64,000 nucleotides of DNA, from positions 23,317,917-23,381,916 of the forward strand of contig JANAVB010031417.1 in the NCBI GenBank assembly GCA_029216955.1. Direction: 5' to 3'. Position 1 is the stretch's first letter. Every line of letters starts with the position of its first letter. The notes beneath the pieces are model-generated. The model saw only the letters and a program-made list of their open reading frames with translations. It was not told the DNA's origin and did not search any database. The position numbers and the translations under genes were made by a program. The stretch is from Iris pallida (lineage: Eukaryota > Streptophyta > Magnoliopsida > Asparagales > Iridaceae). Shown piece by piece: positions 20,190 to 32,170 of this stretch.

Positions 20190-20340
20190 TCTCAGTTTGT
20201 GTGTCCGTGTGTCTGTGTGTCCGTGTGTCCGTGTGTGTGTGTGTCTGTGTGTCCGTGTGTCCGTGTGTGTGTGTGTGTGTCCGTGTGTGTGTGTGTCCGT
20301 GTGTGTGTGTTTGTCCGTGTGTGTGTGTGTCTGTGGGAGA
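20190..20340. repeat. (GT)n/GTCCGT microsatellite in CACTA 1
   Basis: A GTGTGTCCGTGTGTCT array of about 150 bp. The long open frames in all directions are artefacts of the repeat. Confidence 0.9.
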
Positions 20341-20945
20341 GGAGGAGGCAGCTGCCCGCCCCCTCCCACCGCCCCCTCCATACCCTCCGCCCCCTCCCAC
20401 CGCCGCCCCTCCACACCCTCCGCCACCCGCGGCCTGCCCCCCTCCACACATACCCCCCCCGCACCCCGCGGCCAGCCCCCGCCCCCATCGTACCCCCCCC
20501 AACGCTGCCCGCCCCCTCGATCCCACCGCCCCCTCCACACCCTCCGCCCCCCGCGCACGGCCAGCCCCCCTCCGCAACCCCCTGCACCCCGCGGCCAGCC
20601 CCCGCGCTCCCCCATCCGTCCAACGCTTCCCGTCCCCTCCCACCGCCCCCTCCACACCCCCCGCCACCGCCGCCACCCGCCGCCCCCCGCAGTCGACGCC
20701 GCCCCCGCAGCCCCCGATGCCCCCAGCCCGCTGCACCCACGACCACCGCGCGCGCGCGAGAGAGAGAGAGAGAGCGAGAAAGAGAGAGAGAGAGAGAGAG
20801 GGAGAGGGAGAGGGGAATACCTTTGGGAGAGAGAGAGGAGAGGGGGTCGCCGATCACCGCCGCGGGAGAGAGAGGAGAGGGGGTCGCCGATCGATCACCG
20901 CGGGAGAGAGAGAGAGAGAGAGAGGAGAGAGAGTGAAATTTGGGG
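20341..20945. repeat. C-rich tract and GA microsatellite in CACTA 1
   Basis: 20350-20750 is an extremely C-rich tract with CCCCCTCCACACC-type repeats; 20755-20935 is a GAGAGA microsatellite with two GGGGGTCGCCGATC copies. Read from the right end of the element, this gives a CT-rich leader, resembling the left end of CACTA 2. No credible gene. Confidence 0.8.
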
Positions 20946-20994
20946 GGAATGAAAAAGTTCCCTCCGTCGTTTCAACTTAAGTCTGGAACGTAAA

Positions 20995-21330
20995 TTTAGC
21001 GACGATGTAGCGACGGATTATTCCGTCGCTAATGCGTCAGTAAATCTCGCGCGAGTAGCGACGGATTATTCCGTCGCTAAGTCGTCAGTAAATCTCGTGC
21101 CAATATTTTAGGCTTTTGCCGCCAAAATGTCCGACGTTCTAGCGACGGATATAAAACCGTCGCTATATGGCCGACTACCTATCGACGGCATAGCGACGGA
21201 TATGGACATAAAAAAATAAAAAAAATTGTCCACTGCTTTCCATCGGTATTCCGTCACAAATCCATCGGGGATCCGACGGTGATAGCGACGGAAAAAGTCC
21301 GTCGCTAAATGGCCGTCGCTAAAGTACTGT
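20995..21330. repeat. Subterminal repeats, right end of CACTA 1
   Basis: About ten copies of TAGCGACGGA/TCCGTCGCTA in both orientations, next to the right terminal inverted repeat. Confidence 0.85.
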
Positions 21331-21342
21331 AATTTGGTAGTG

Positions 21343-21830
21343 AATGAGGAGAAGAATAAGGAGAAGAATGAGAAGGAGGAGAATGAGGAGGAGAATGAGA
21401 AGGAGAATGAGGAGGAGAATGAGAAAGAGAATGAGGAGGAGAATGAGAAGGAGAATAAGAAGGAGAATGAGGAGGAGAATGAGGAGGAGAATGGGAAGAA
21501 GAATGAGGAGGAGAATGAGGAAGAGAATGAGGAGGAGAATGGAATGGAGAATGAGGAGGAGAATGGGAAGGAGAATGAGGAGGAGAATAAGGAGGAGAAT
21601 GGAAAGGAGAATGAGGAGGAGAATGGGAAGGAGAATGAGGAGAAGAATGGGAAGAAGAATGAGGAGGAGAATGAGAATGAGGAGGAGAATGGGAAGGAGA
21701 ATGAGGAGGAGAATGAGAAGAGAATGAGGAGGAGAATAGGAAGGAGAATGAGGAGGAGAATAGGAAGGAGAATGATGAGGAGAATAGGAAAGAGAATGAG
21801 AATAAGAAGGAGAATGAGAAGGGTAAATGT
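21343..21830. repeat. GGAGAATGA purine tract, right half (5' LTR B)
   Basis: Continuation of the tract after CACTA 1; begins with the AAT target duplication (21343-21345). Confidence 0.92.
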
Positions 21831-21929
21831 AGGAAATAGGATATTGATGAGATATTGAGTTTGACTTCTAAGATGGGGTTAGAAATAAGTTGTCTTGGTA
21901 GGTAATGACTAGATGAGGGTAGTTTAGGC

Positions 21930-22265
21930 TAGTCTTGACCTCCGTTGACCAAGAGTTGACTTTTTGATTAAAAGTCAACTTCAAGTCAACACTTGACTTA
22001 GAATTGACCAAAGCCAAACCAGAGTTGACCAGTTGACTGAAAATCAACTGTTAGTCAACATTTGACTTGTTTGACCTAGGGTTGACTCAATGTTGACCAG
22101 AGTTGACTTTTTGATCAAAAGTCAACTGTAAGTCAACCTTGACCCAAATTGACCTAGTTTGACTTGGATTGACTTCCTGTGACCTTGTTTGACTTTGGTT
22201 GTCCTAGTGTGACCTAGTTTAGCTTGGTGTAACTTAGTTTGACCTAGTTTTGACTTAGACTTGCA
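21930..22265. promoter_or_regulatory. W-box array in 5' LTR B
   Basis: In about 330 bp I count 19 forward TTGAC[CT] and 5 reverse [AG]GTCAA motifs, arranged as an irregular TTTGACCTAG/GTTGACCAGA repeat. TTGAC[CT] is the core of the W-box bound by plant WRKY factors. The array lies about 8.8 kb downstream of the LTR start in this interrupted copy (about 1.9 kb in the empty LTR), after the TATA box, so it would be transcribed leader or an internal enhancer rather than a classical upstream promoter. Regulation is inferred. Confidence 0.6.
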
Positions 22266-23641
22266 TATCATGATTATATTAGCTTTTCTTTTATTATTAA
22301 ACCATGTTTTGACTTGTAGTATCTCATCTTTAGGTCTGTGATTACTCTGAGCGTCTGTTCACCTTATCAGCTCAGGACTACAGGCGAGTACATTTACTGA
22401 TAGTTTTTATTGTCTTGATATCTACTATATCCGATTCAGTTATAGTGTCTTACTTGATTCTCGACACGATAGTTCACGGACTAGTATACGTCGGATCCTG
22501 TCATGAGATGTTATTTCTGGATTTTCCTTGGTATATTGGTGTGTGATATCCATGTTTCATGTACTTATATAGACATTGATTTGGGAGTGGGCTGATCACC
22601 TACTTTTGAATCCGTGTCATGACGTGCCATGTCCGGATCCATGCTACTATTCGGGGATGGGAGAATTATTAGGGGTTATGTGATCAAAGCCTCCATATCA
22701 CTATTTTGCTAGCTCCATCCTCACCTCACGTAGGGTGTAGCAGACACCCCTTGCCGGGTTATCCAGGTTGGCCGGCATGACCCTTTCTAGAGATTTTTCT
22801 GTGATTGTCGGGCCAAGTGGATAACCCTGCCCTGACTCCCTAGCCGATCACATATCGCTTTAATAATTCAAATCACATTTTACATTTATTGTCGTATCTT
22901 ATATTCCAGTTCAGTTTTACTTTCTGTACTTCTCACCATGTTATGATTTCATTTACTCACATGCTCTACCTGCCTTTATTACTGTATTATCATTTGAGAC
23001 TAAGTTCTGTTCAAAGGAAGGATTACAACCCCGGTCCTTGTTTGGTTTAAGGGTTGTAACTCGGCTTTCGAATGGTTCCCAAGTCGCCTATATCTTTGTC
23101 TTGTATTTTATTATACTGTCTCTTATAGTATTTGTCAATTCACATGGAACTGCTGTTGGTAGTTGTACTTGCTTATTTTCCTGACAGGATACCGTTGACA
23201 AATTTTACAGATGTTTCTGAGACAGATGGAGACTCAGGCCAGGGCAGTGGCCTGATAGATTGGCCACTAGATTTTATACTCCCTGAGTAGTTAGCACTTG
23301 TTAGGCTTGACTGGACTGCGATCCAGCTTTGGATTTTAGAATGTAGTATTATATATTATTCTGTGATGTTATGTTTAGTTTTGGACTTGTGTGGATCTCG
23401 AACTTATTTCCTGCTTCATCTATCATATTTCCTTTCCATGCTATCTACCTTAGGTTTACATTTGTGATTGAGACTGTATTGCTATGTCACCTCCATTCGG
23501 AGTGTATATACTGTACATGTACCTTTATCTTTTTAGTCATAGTATTTCTAGATGACCTAAACAGCGTTCTACCACCGATGCTGCGGCGTAGGCTGGACGT
23601 ACCCACTTCTCGTGCCCCTAATCAGGGTGCGGGTCATGACA

Positions 23642-23899
23642 CGTTTTTGTGGCGGCCCATGTAGGTCAGTGTCGCAATTATTGCGATCTCGTAATGGTGC
23701 TCGACTTAGAGTGCTAATTACGAGCCTGCGATTAGGACATAGGATCTAGGGTATGATAGGAGTTACTCAATCACATTTTAGGAAAATTCTAATCTTTTGA
23801 TTACCATGACAATTCTTCTTGCATTTGAATTCAATTGTCCTTCTTTGATAATATCTTATCTTGTGCCATATTGATCTTTTGGTTCAATTCGTCTTCAGG
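23642..23899 (+). other. Leader of element B with conserved primer-site-like motif
   Basis: Immediately after the 5' LTR the sequence reads GTGGCGGCCCATGTAGGTC (23649-23667). Elements C and D have GTGG(T)GGCCCATGCAGGTC-like motifs in the same place. This is where the tRNA primer binding site should lie. The matching tRNA was not identified. Confidence 0.55.
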
Positions 23900-24756
23900 A
23901 TGACAGTGACTCGTTCTCAGGCAGCAGGGCCTAGTACAGTTCCAGAGAGGTCAGATCCGGGAGGCCTTCCACCTCCGACTACAGGAGCAGCAGCCTCAGT
24001 TCCTGCCCTTCAGACGGGAGCAACAGCGACAGTTCCAGGAGGTCTTCCACCTCCAGCAGCGGGACCGTCCATGATCGTTCCTGATATTCTTCCACCGCCG
24101 CCTCCGCTACCGACAGATACTCAAGGGATGATGGCCCTTCTGCAGCAGATATTGCAGACTCAGAGCGCGCAGGCAGATCTGTTGCGACGGAGCATGGAGA
24201 ACTCCCATCAACTGGCGATGGCAGCACTTGAGAGGGTTGTACCGAGTACAATTCAGGATACCCCAGTTCAGCACCAGGGACCAGGCCATAGGCAGGCTAC
24301 TCGACACGTTTTCTGCAGGAGGCCAGGGCACACTAGAGAGGCTTGTAGGAAGAGGTTGGACGTCTTCATATACTGTGGGGTGCCCGATCACCAGCTGAAG
24401 GATTGCCACGCTAGTGGAATCTGAAGAGACCAGGATGGAGTACATCAGGCACCAGCACGTGACGAACAGCAGCAGGGTCAGGACAAGAGGCAGACCGTCC
24501 AGTGTGCTTTCTGCAAGAAGATAGGGCACACCCGGGATGCTTGTAGGATGAAGCTGGGAGTTTGTTTATTCTGTGGAGCTCCAGACCACCAGATGAAGAA
24601 CTGTGTTGCCCGTACAGCCAGACAGACAGGCCAGACAGAGTACGGCAGGCTAGAGGAGGCCAGCAGGGGCAAGTTTTCGCCATGACAGTTGAGCCCACTC
24701 AGGCAGTAGCAGAGCAGAGTGCAGGTTCCAATCTTTCGATCTCATTTCTGCATTTG
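23900..24756 (+). pseudogene. Gag remnant of element B with duplicated zinc-knuckle block
   Basis: ATG at 23900 (MTVTRSQAAGPSTV), a Pro/Ala-rich N-terminus, then a first knuckle block (FCRRPGHTREAC, YCGVPDHQLKDC) in which leading cysteines are lost. TGA at 24422-24424 is followed in the same frame by a second, intact block: CAFCKKIGHTRDAC and CLFCGAPDHQMKNC, both CCHC (C-x2-C-x4-H-x4-C). The retrotransposon gag core domain is missing. The frame ends in a further stop before element C begins at 24762. Confidence 0.7.
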
Positions 24757-24761
24757 CTTCC

Positions 24762-27612
24762 TGTCACGCCCCAGAACCAAAATACTGGAGAGCAGAGGAA
24801 TGACTCAGCCAGCTACGTATTACGGGTAGATGAATACCGTATAATACGATCAATGCTGTCTAAAAGACGAGGGGGTGCATACTACATGAAAGTCTCACTA
24901 TGGTCACTTCACATCTATTGTCTCAATCATTCAAATAAGAAACAGAAATAGAGAACATGTAAGATAAAGCAGTAAGGCGTCCCAAACGCTCAGTTAAAAT
25001 GTTCTTGATATCTGGCTTTACAAAATATAGCCAGATGATGTAGAAAAGTATACACAATTGTTATCAGCTGCAGTCTGACTTAGTTACAATTATGCAAAAG
25101 TAGGTACAAGACAATCCGACTAACATGTCGGTGCCAAACGGCAAAGTATAAGGTAAATAACAAAACGAGCGGGGAAGTAAGGAACCCACTCGAGTCCTCC
25201 TGTGATCATCCCTCTAGTATTGACCATCTTGGAGGTAGAAGTAAGCGGAGTCCTCGGGAACCGGCTCTAAATCTGGCCATGCAAAACCAGAGAGGTTAGA
25301 CCTCCAATAGCAAGTACCACAAAGAAGCACGATATGAGGAATTAAAACCAGTAATAAGAGAATATAATAAGTAGATCTCTGCTTGCCACTGGGATTCACA
25401 TAACATCACGACACTTCGAACCAACCTCCCAACCAAACAAGGACAGAAGTTGGCCCGTCATGTCCTGACATTCTGATCATCTCAGTTAGGTAACAGAGTA
25501 GGTACAACACACAAATAATCAATTTAAACGGCCATGCAACTACTACGGCTTGCTACTGTGAGTTCCAAGTTATCCTGGAATTATACAATAAAGGATTCCT
25601 CAGCTCTTACTATGTGCAAGCAAGGCTAGTTTACCCATTTAATCAATTGCGCCAATCATAAATTAGACGAGTCCCAGCAGGACGCTCGTCATCAATATAC
25701 AATATACAATAGATATATAACCAGATACCGCTCCCTGCCCGTGTGGCAGATTTGCAGTATCTGTGGGGACCAACCGGCCTGTCGGGTACTACTAGTCCCA
25801 AGAGGGATGCCATATAAGAACTCGGGAATCTATTCTCTCCATGCAATCATTATTTTATTTAACTTAATAGTCTCTACGTTGAGTGAAATCCCATGCCGTG
25901 GATCATGGTTATTCAGGATGAGTACTTCCGTACAAGTACGATATGCCCAACTCTACAACGATACCCGTGCGATTAGGTTGTAGGTCTTACATAGCGTAAT
26001 GCAACAATCAAAACTAACCACAGAATAATCATGCCTTGACCATCAAGTACACATGCTACTTTTGTAGAAAAATAAATAAATAAATTGAAGCCTGCATGTG
26101 TGCCTGTATGTCAATATTCGGGATCGGCCAATCGATTATAATAGTTCATAGTTAATATGAACGTGTCTCATTCATTCAATTCAATAAGACGACTAGCCAG
26201 TCTCTTAGTTCCAACTAGGAACGCATGATCAATTATTAGTCAAGTAACAGTCGGGGTCAATTCATGACAAGGCATAAAAGCCAAATTAGTATTAATCATG
26301 GTCGAGTCCATAACTAGTATAAAATAGTTGGTAATATATTCTTGAATCCAAGGAAAAGATCTACAAATTCATGTTGGGAGTTGAAAGAAATTCTAGCCAC
26401 AATTCAGTTAATTAGGACATATAACAGTCAGAAACAACCAAATTATGCATATGCGACCTATTCTGCGACATGCATGCAACTGCGACACCATATGCGCCTA
26501 CTGCGACATGCGTCTTAATGCGGCTCATGTGCGACATGATATGCGCCTATCGCGACATGCGCCTCATGTGGCTCAACTGCGACATGATATGCGCCTACCG
26601 CGACATGCGTCTCATGTGGCTCAACTGCGACATGATATGTGCCTACCGCGACATGCGCCTCATTGCAACATGCGCCTACTACGACATGCACCTTCTGCGA
26701 CATGATATGCGGCTACTGCGACATGCGCCTCATTGCAACATGCGCCTACTGCGACATGCGCCTTCTGCGATATGATATGCGGCTACTGCGACATGCGCCT
26801 CATTGCAACATGCGCCTACTGCGACATGCGCCTTCTGCGACATAATATGCGGCTACTGCGATATGCGCCTCATTGCAACATGCGCCTACTGCGACATGCG
26901 CCTTCTGCGACATGTTGTTCGTGCTGCAGATGAATATAGGAACGAACCAAAATACTTTTGCCATAACTTCCACAAAATAAATCGAAATCTAACTTTTCAA
27001 AAGCCAAACTTTAGTAGAATTAAATTCTCTACAACATGGAACCACTTAATTTCGAAAACAACAATGTTTAATAAATCAAAACCCTAAATTTCACATGAAA
27101 ACCAAAACTATGAAAACCAAAACTTAAAACTTAGATCTACACCCAACCATTCATGAAAAACAAAAACTTCAAGACCTAAACTTGTAGAGGAAGAGAAGAT
27201 GAACAACATAAACTAAAAATAAATGGGGATGCATGAAATCCCTCATGGTGTGCAAGATGTACTTGCCTCTCCAAATGGGTTAGGGTTTGGTGGAGGAGTA
27301 AATGTGAATGAATGAAGAAAGTGAGTGGAAGAAGAACTTTTATATCAAGGTCAAGTGGATCTCCACCATTTATTCTCTCCACCAAATCCAAGCCATCCAT
27401 TCCTTTCCATGTTCAACCAAACCGAACCAAGTTGGTTTCCCATGAACCGAAATGAACCAAGAGCCAAGAAAAAGCAGAAAATAAAATACAGAAAAATTAA
27501 TAAGCGCAAAATTGAAGAATTTAAATACAGAATAAATGCATGATAAATATTAAATAAATACATTCAAGAAGTACACGTATAAAATACTTTATTCTGGAAA
27601 CGGGGAGTGACA
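24762..27612 (-). repeat. LTR C, left copy (3' LTR in element orientation)
   Basis: 2851 bp, from TGTCACGCCCC to GGGGAGTGACA as read on the + strand. It contains a TATA box (minus, about 27338-27347, GATATAAAAG) and a 70-bp minisatellite (26630-26909, four units). Confidence 0.93.
26630..26909. repeat. 70-bp minisatellite in left LTR C (4 units)
   Basis: Units begin CATGATATGCGGCTACTGCG at about 26630, 26700, 26770 and 26840. Each contains three GCGACATGCGCC-type repeats. Short cysteine-rich frames across it are artefacts. Confidence 0.9.
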
Positions 27613-27781
27613 TCTCTACCCTCCTTAGAAAAATTTCGTCCTCGGAATTTCAGATCCAAGCAGGACATAAAAGTCAGAGCTAGACTAATCTAAGTACAAG
27701 TAATTGGAGCAAGTAGCTATTCTACAATGTCAAATAGCAAGCAATATATCTATGCTTAACAATCTACGATATCAAGCAATT

Positions 27782-28579
27782 CTACTCATAAGGTGACAAG
27801 CATGAGGAGTTAAGACAATCAAGGTATATATAGAGAGATATACCTTGTGAGTCAAACAGGTGCGGATACCGTGATCGGATATCATCCTCACGTTCCCACG
27901 TTGACTCTCCTAATGAGTGATGACCCCAAGCAACCCGGACAAGGCTAATTGTTCGGTTCTTGAGTATCTTCTCTCTTCGGTCAAAAATAGACACAGGCTG
28001 CTCCTCGTAAGACAAGTTGGTACCAACAACGAGCTCAGAATGATCGAGGATATGGATTGGGTCCGATACATACCTTCGCAACTGAGATACATGAAATACG
28101 TCATGCACCTCTCGTAACGAAGGTGGAAGGGATAAACGATAAGCAACATCGCCTATCCTATCAAGAATAACAAATGGTCCTACGTATCTCGGACTCAACT
28201 TCCCGCGAACGCCAAATCTAATGACCCCACGGGTAGGTGAGATCCACAAGAACACGTGGTCCCCAACAAAAAACTCTAGCGGCCTACGATGCTGGTCCGT
28301 CCAATGACGATGCCGATCCTGCGTAACTCGAAGTCGCTCTCTAATTCCTTTAACCACTTCAACCGTCTGAACAATCATTTCTGGACCTAACATCTTCCTC
28401 TCTCCGATATCATCTCATGCAAGCGGTGACCTGCACTTCTTACCATATAGTGCTTCAAACGGTGCCATCTGGATACTGGCTTGATAACTATTGTTGTATG
28501 AGAACTCGACCAAGTGCAGGTGACTCTCCCAAGATCCTCCAAAATCTAAAGTGCAAGCTCGCAACATATCTTCTAAAGT
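27782..28579 (-). pseudogene. Element C integrase tail with chromodomain-like end
   Basis: In frame after the TAG at 28580-28582 the integrase continues, then meets TGA at 28415-28417. The remaining open stretch (28393-27782) holds the GPY/F-type segment (SPRYVGPFVILDRIGDVAYR) and a C-terminal chromodomain-like stretch (VSIFDRREKILKNRTISLV, then STWEREDDIRSRYPHLF). Chromodomains of this class direct integration toward heterochromatin. Confidence 0.8.
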
Positions 28580-31500
28580 CTAAATCGTTCTTTCTGATTG
28601 CCCATCCGTCTGCGGATGGTAAGCCGTGCTAAATCTTAACTTGGTACCCAGACTATGATGTAAACTCTTCCAGAAATATGATGTAAAGCGGGTATCTCGA
28701 TCCGACACAATATTGACAGGGACTCTATGCTGCCTGACTATCTGTTGCATATACAACTCTGCCAACTTTTCTGTAGATTGTCCTACTCTGAAAGGAAGAA
28801 AGTGTGCTACCTTTGTAAGTCGATCTACTATCACCCAAATAGCATCTTTACTACTTGGTGATCTCGGTAAACCGGTCACAAAGTCCATTGTGATGTGTTC
28901 CCACTTCCATTCTGGGATAGGAAGTGGTTGCAATAACCCAGCTGGCCTCTGCTGTTCTGCCTTCACTTGCTGACATACCAAGCAATGGGAAACAAATCTA
29001 GCTATCTCCCTCTTCATCTCGTTCCACCAGAAGTGCTGCTTGATATCTTGGTACATCTTGGTCCCTCCAGGATGAATAGAATACTGAGAACTGTGAGCCT
29101 CTGTCATAACCTCCTGTCTGATATCTCTACTAGGCACACATAGGCGTGATCCAAACCTAAGCGTACCATCTTTATGAATTTGCATCTCCTTCCTGAGTTC
29201 CGACTCACATTCTGCCCTAAGCTTCTGAATCCTCGGGTCATGTGCCTGAGCTGCCTTGATCCTGTCTACTAAGTCAGATTGAACTTGCAGACTTGTTAGA
29301 ACTCCTACATCACTAGGAAGTATAACTTCGATGCCCATCTTCTGAAGGTCTTCTAAGATGTGCTTCTGCGTTGTCAACATAAATGTGCCGCCTCTCCTGC
29401 TAAGAGCGTCTGCTACCATATTAGCCTTGCCTGGATGATACTGAAGCTCCACGTCATAATCCTTGATCAACTTCAACCATCTTCTCTGTCTCATGTTCAG
29501 CTCCTTCTGAGTAAAGATGTACTTCAGACTTTTATGATCTGTGTACATCTCCACTCGGTCACCATATAAGTAATGCCTCCATAGCTTCAGAGCAAACACT
29601 ACTGCCGCTAACTCCAAATCATGAGTTGGATAATTCTTCTCGTGGTCCCGAAGTTGCCTAGATGCATATGCTATCACCTTTGCATGTTGCATGAGGACAC
29701 ACCCAAGTCCTTTACCTGACACATCGCAATATACTATAAAACCTCCGGGTCCAACTGGCAATATAAGAATAGGCGCTGATATTAACTTCTGCTTCAGATT
29801 CTCAAATGATGCCTGGCATTCTGCCGACCAGAAAAATGGTACATCCTTTCGTGTCAAGCGGGTCATAGGTGCTGAAAGCCTTGCAAAGTCTGATACGAAC
29901 CTTCTGTAATATCCTGCCAATCCCAAGAAACTTTGTACATCAGCTACGGTCTTGGGTACTGGCCAACTCTCTACTGCTTCTACCTTCTTGGGATCTACTG
30001 CTACTCCAGCTCCTGATATGATATGACCCAAAAATGAAATATGATCCGACCAAAACTCACACTTGCTGAGCTTGGCGTACAACTGGTTCTCTCCCAGAAC
30101 CTGTAACACTTTCCTGAGATGGTCTTCATGCTCCTCTTCACTAGCAGAGTATACGAGGATGTCGTCAAGAAATACAACGACAAACTGGTCTAAGTATGGC
30201 ATGAAGATGCGATTCATCAAATCCATAAATATTGCTGGAGCATTGGTCAAACCAAATGGCATTACTAAGAATTCATAATGCCCATACTTTGACCTGAATG
30301 CTGTCTTGGGAATATCCTCCTTCCGAACCCTCACTTGATGATACCCTGAACGAAGATCTATCTTGGAGAAAACTCTAGCTTTGCTCAACTGATCAAACAA
30401 GTCGTCGATCCTGGGTAGTGGGTACTTGTTCTTCACTGATGTCGCGTTAAGCTTTCTGTAGTCAATGCACAATCTGGATGACCCATCCTTCTTCCCCACA
30501 AGTACTACTGGTGCTGCCCACGGTGATACGCTAGCTTGGATGAACTTCTTCTCCATCAATTCCTCTATGTGCTGATATACCTTGGCCTGCTCTGAATCCG
30601 CCATTCTATAAACTCGATCTGATATCGGTTTAGTTCCAGGTGCCAATTCTATACTGAACTTAATATCTCTGACTGGTGGTAGACCTGGAAGTTCTTCAGG
30701 AAATACGTCTAGAAACTCTTCAACTACCTTCAGAATCTGAACTTCTTCCATTGCCGTCACTACTCCCTGCTCTTGTTGAGTTGCCTCTGATCTGACTAAG
30801 GTGAATCTCTTCATGCCTGGAATATCAAAAGATACACTCCCTCTACGACAATCTATTGTCGCATGACTGTCTTTCAGCCAGTCCATGCCTAAGATAACGT
30901 CGAAATTTCCAACAGGAAATTCTATCAACCGGGCGGGTAAGGAATGCCCGCAAACTACAACGCTATACGCTAGAATAACTCTACTAACTCCTACGAGCCC
31001 ATTGCCAGTGAGTATATTCAACCTCCCTGGTAATGCCTCGAACTCCATTCCTAACCGTGTCGCAAATTGTGCAGATATAAATGAGTGTGATGCTCCTGAA
31101 TCAAACAATGCTACTGCGGGATATGAGGCGACGAGAATATTACCTGCCACAATATCTCCCGATGCTAATGCCTCCTCTAAGGACAGAGTGAATGCCTGCC
31201 CTCGACCTCCTTGTTGGTTCCCATGTTGCGGCCTAGCCTGGTGCTGCTGCTGGCCCCTGCCTTGGTGATGCTGGGGTGGTCTATGCTGGTATTGCTGCAT
31301 CGGCGGTCCCGGCTGCCGAAACATCTGAGCATGTGGCATTAACGGACGCTGGGCCAATGGCCTCACTGCCACTGCGGGTCCTCGATACTGTCCTGTCCCT
31401 GGTGTTGGCAGAGCAGGAAACTGCTGCACTGGTCCTCCTGACCTCGAATTCATGGGACATGTGGTAACCCGATGATCTGGATTTTCACATATCAAACACA

Positions 31501-32170
31501 GTCCATTCAATATCCGACACACATCTCTAGTGTGCCCCATCTTCCCACAATAAGTGCAGTCCACTGGGGGTTGCTGGTTCTTTTTCTGTTGCTGTTGTTG
31601 TTGCCTTGGTGGTGGTGCTGGCCCTCGTATTGCTACATCGTGAATGCGAATGCCAAGGGATGGTGCTGTTGCTCGGGGCACTGCTCCCCCTCCTCCTTCA
31701 ATCTGACTGTGGGACCTCTTCTGACCCCCAGTCCTCACCGCAAGCCTCTGAATGGTGATCTCATACCTTCGAGTTGCCATCAATATCTCATCGAAAGTTT
31801 GGTAATTGTGCCCCTCTATCAGTTGCAAGAGCTCAAGGTGAAACCCTTGCTGGAACCTCATAGCCCTCTGGCTCTCTGTTGCTACCATCTCTGGGGCGAA
31901 CCTACTCAATCTGTAGAACTCCGCTGCATAAGCATCTACTGTCTTGTCGGCCTGCCTGAGGTTGATGAACTTCTGTTGTAGCTCAAACCGTGCCACAACT
32001 CCATAGTACTTGGTCTTGAATCTTGCTGTGAAATCGTCCCAAGCAACAGGACGTCTGATACCTACTTCCTCTGATTCCCACCAATCACGTGCGAGATCCT
32101 GAAGTAACAGCTTCACTAGATCCACACGTTCTTCTGCCGACACCTTAGCTGCTGTCAGAATAGCCTCCAT
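28580..32170 (-). pseudogene. Element C gag-pol: gag core, zinc knuckles, protease, RT, RNase H, integrase
   Basis: 1196 codons. In order: gag core ([11 protein letters not shown]), CCHC knuckles ([28 protein letters not shown]), aspartic protease ([13 protein letters not shown]), RT ([41 protein letters not shown]), RNase H ([20 protein letters not shown]), integrase zinc domain ([20 protein letters not shown]) and core ([36 protein letters not shown]). The product would make cDNA and insert it. The frame is stopped by TAG at 28580-28582 just after the integrase glutamate. Confidence 0.93.

Larger units (their letters stand above)
14539..21342 (-). mobile_element. CACTA element 1, non-autonomous, carrying inverted gene fragments
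   Basis: Begins CACTACCAAAAT and ends ATTTGGTAGTG, the inverted ends of a CACTA (En/Spm) element, flanked by AAT at 14536-14538 and 21343-21345. The 3' LTR of B is the empty site. Subterminal TAGCGACGGA repeats cluster in both ends. No DDE transposase is visible in its 6.8 kb; instead it holds three long inverted repeats and other duplications. The CT-rich 5'-leader-like segment lies at the right end and a block conserved with CACTA 2 lies near the left end, so I orient it on the minus strand. Confidence 0.9.
12754..23641 (+). repeat. 5' LTR of element B, containing CACTA 1
   Basis: Starts TGACACCCCC and ends CATGACA; the partner starts TGTCACCCCC. After subtracting CACTA 1 and one AAT it is about 4.08 kb, against 3.59 kb for the 3' LTR; most of the difference is a longer AT microsatellite and a longer GGAGAAT tract. 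It contains, in order, a TATA box, an AT tract, a purine-rich tract, the W-box array and a gene-free segment up to the leader. Confidence 0.9.

Noticed and set aside
20112..20980. Several overlapping frames of 180-260 codons on both strands
   Set aside because: All six-frame openness comes from GT, C-rich and GA repeats; no conserved motif and no plausible start context.
12754..23641. Initial reading of this region as a separate 11-kb element or a solo LTR
   Set aside because: The partner LTR at 36627-40218 and the CCTAG duplications show that it is the 5' LTR of B with a CACTA insertion.
26445..26933. Cys/His-rich frames (CDMRLLRHAP repeats) resembling zinc-finger peptides
   Set aside because: They follow the 70-bp LTR minisatellite, recur in both LTRs with changed copy number and lack zinc-ligand spacing.
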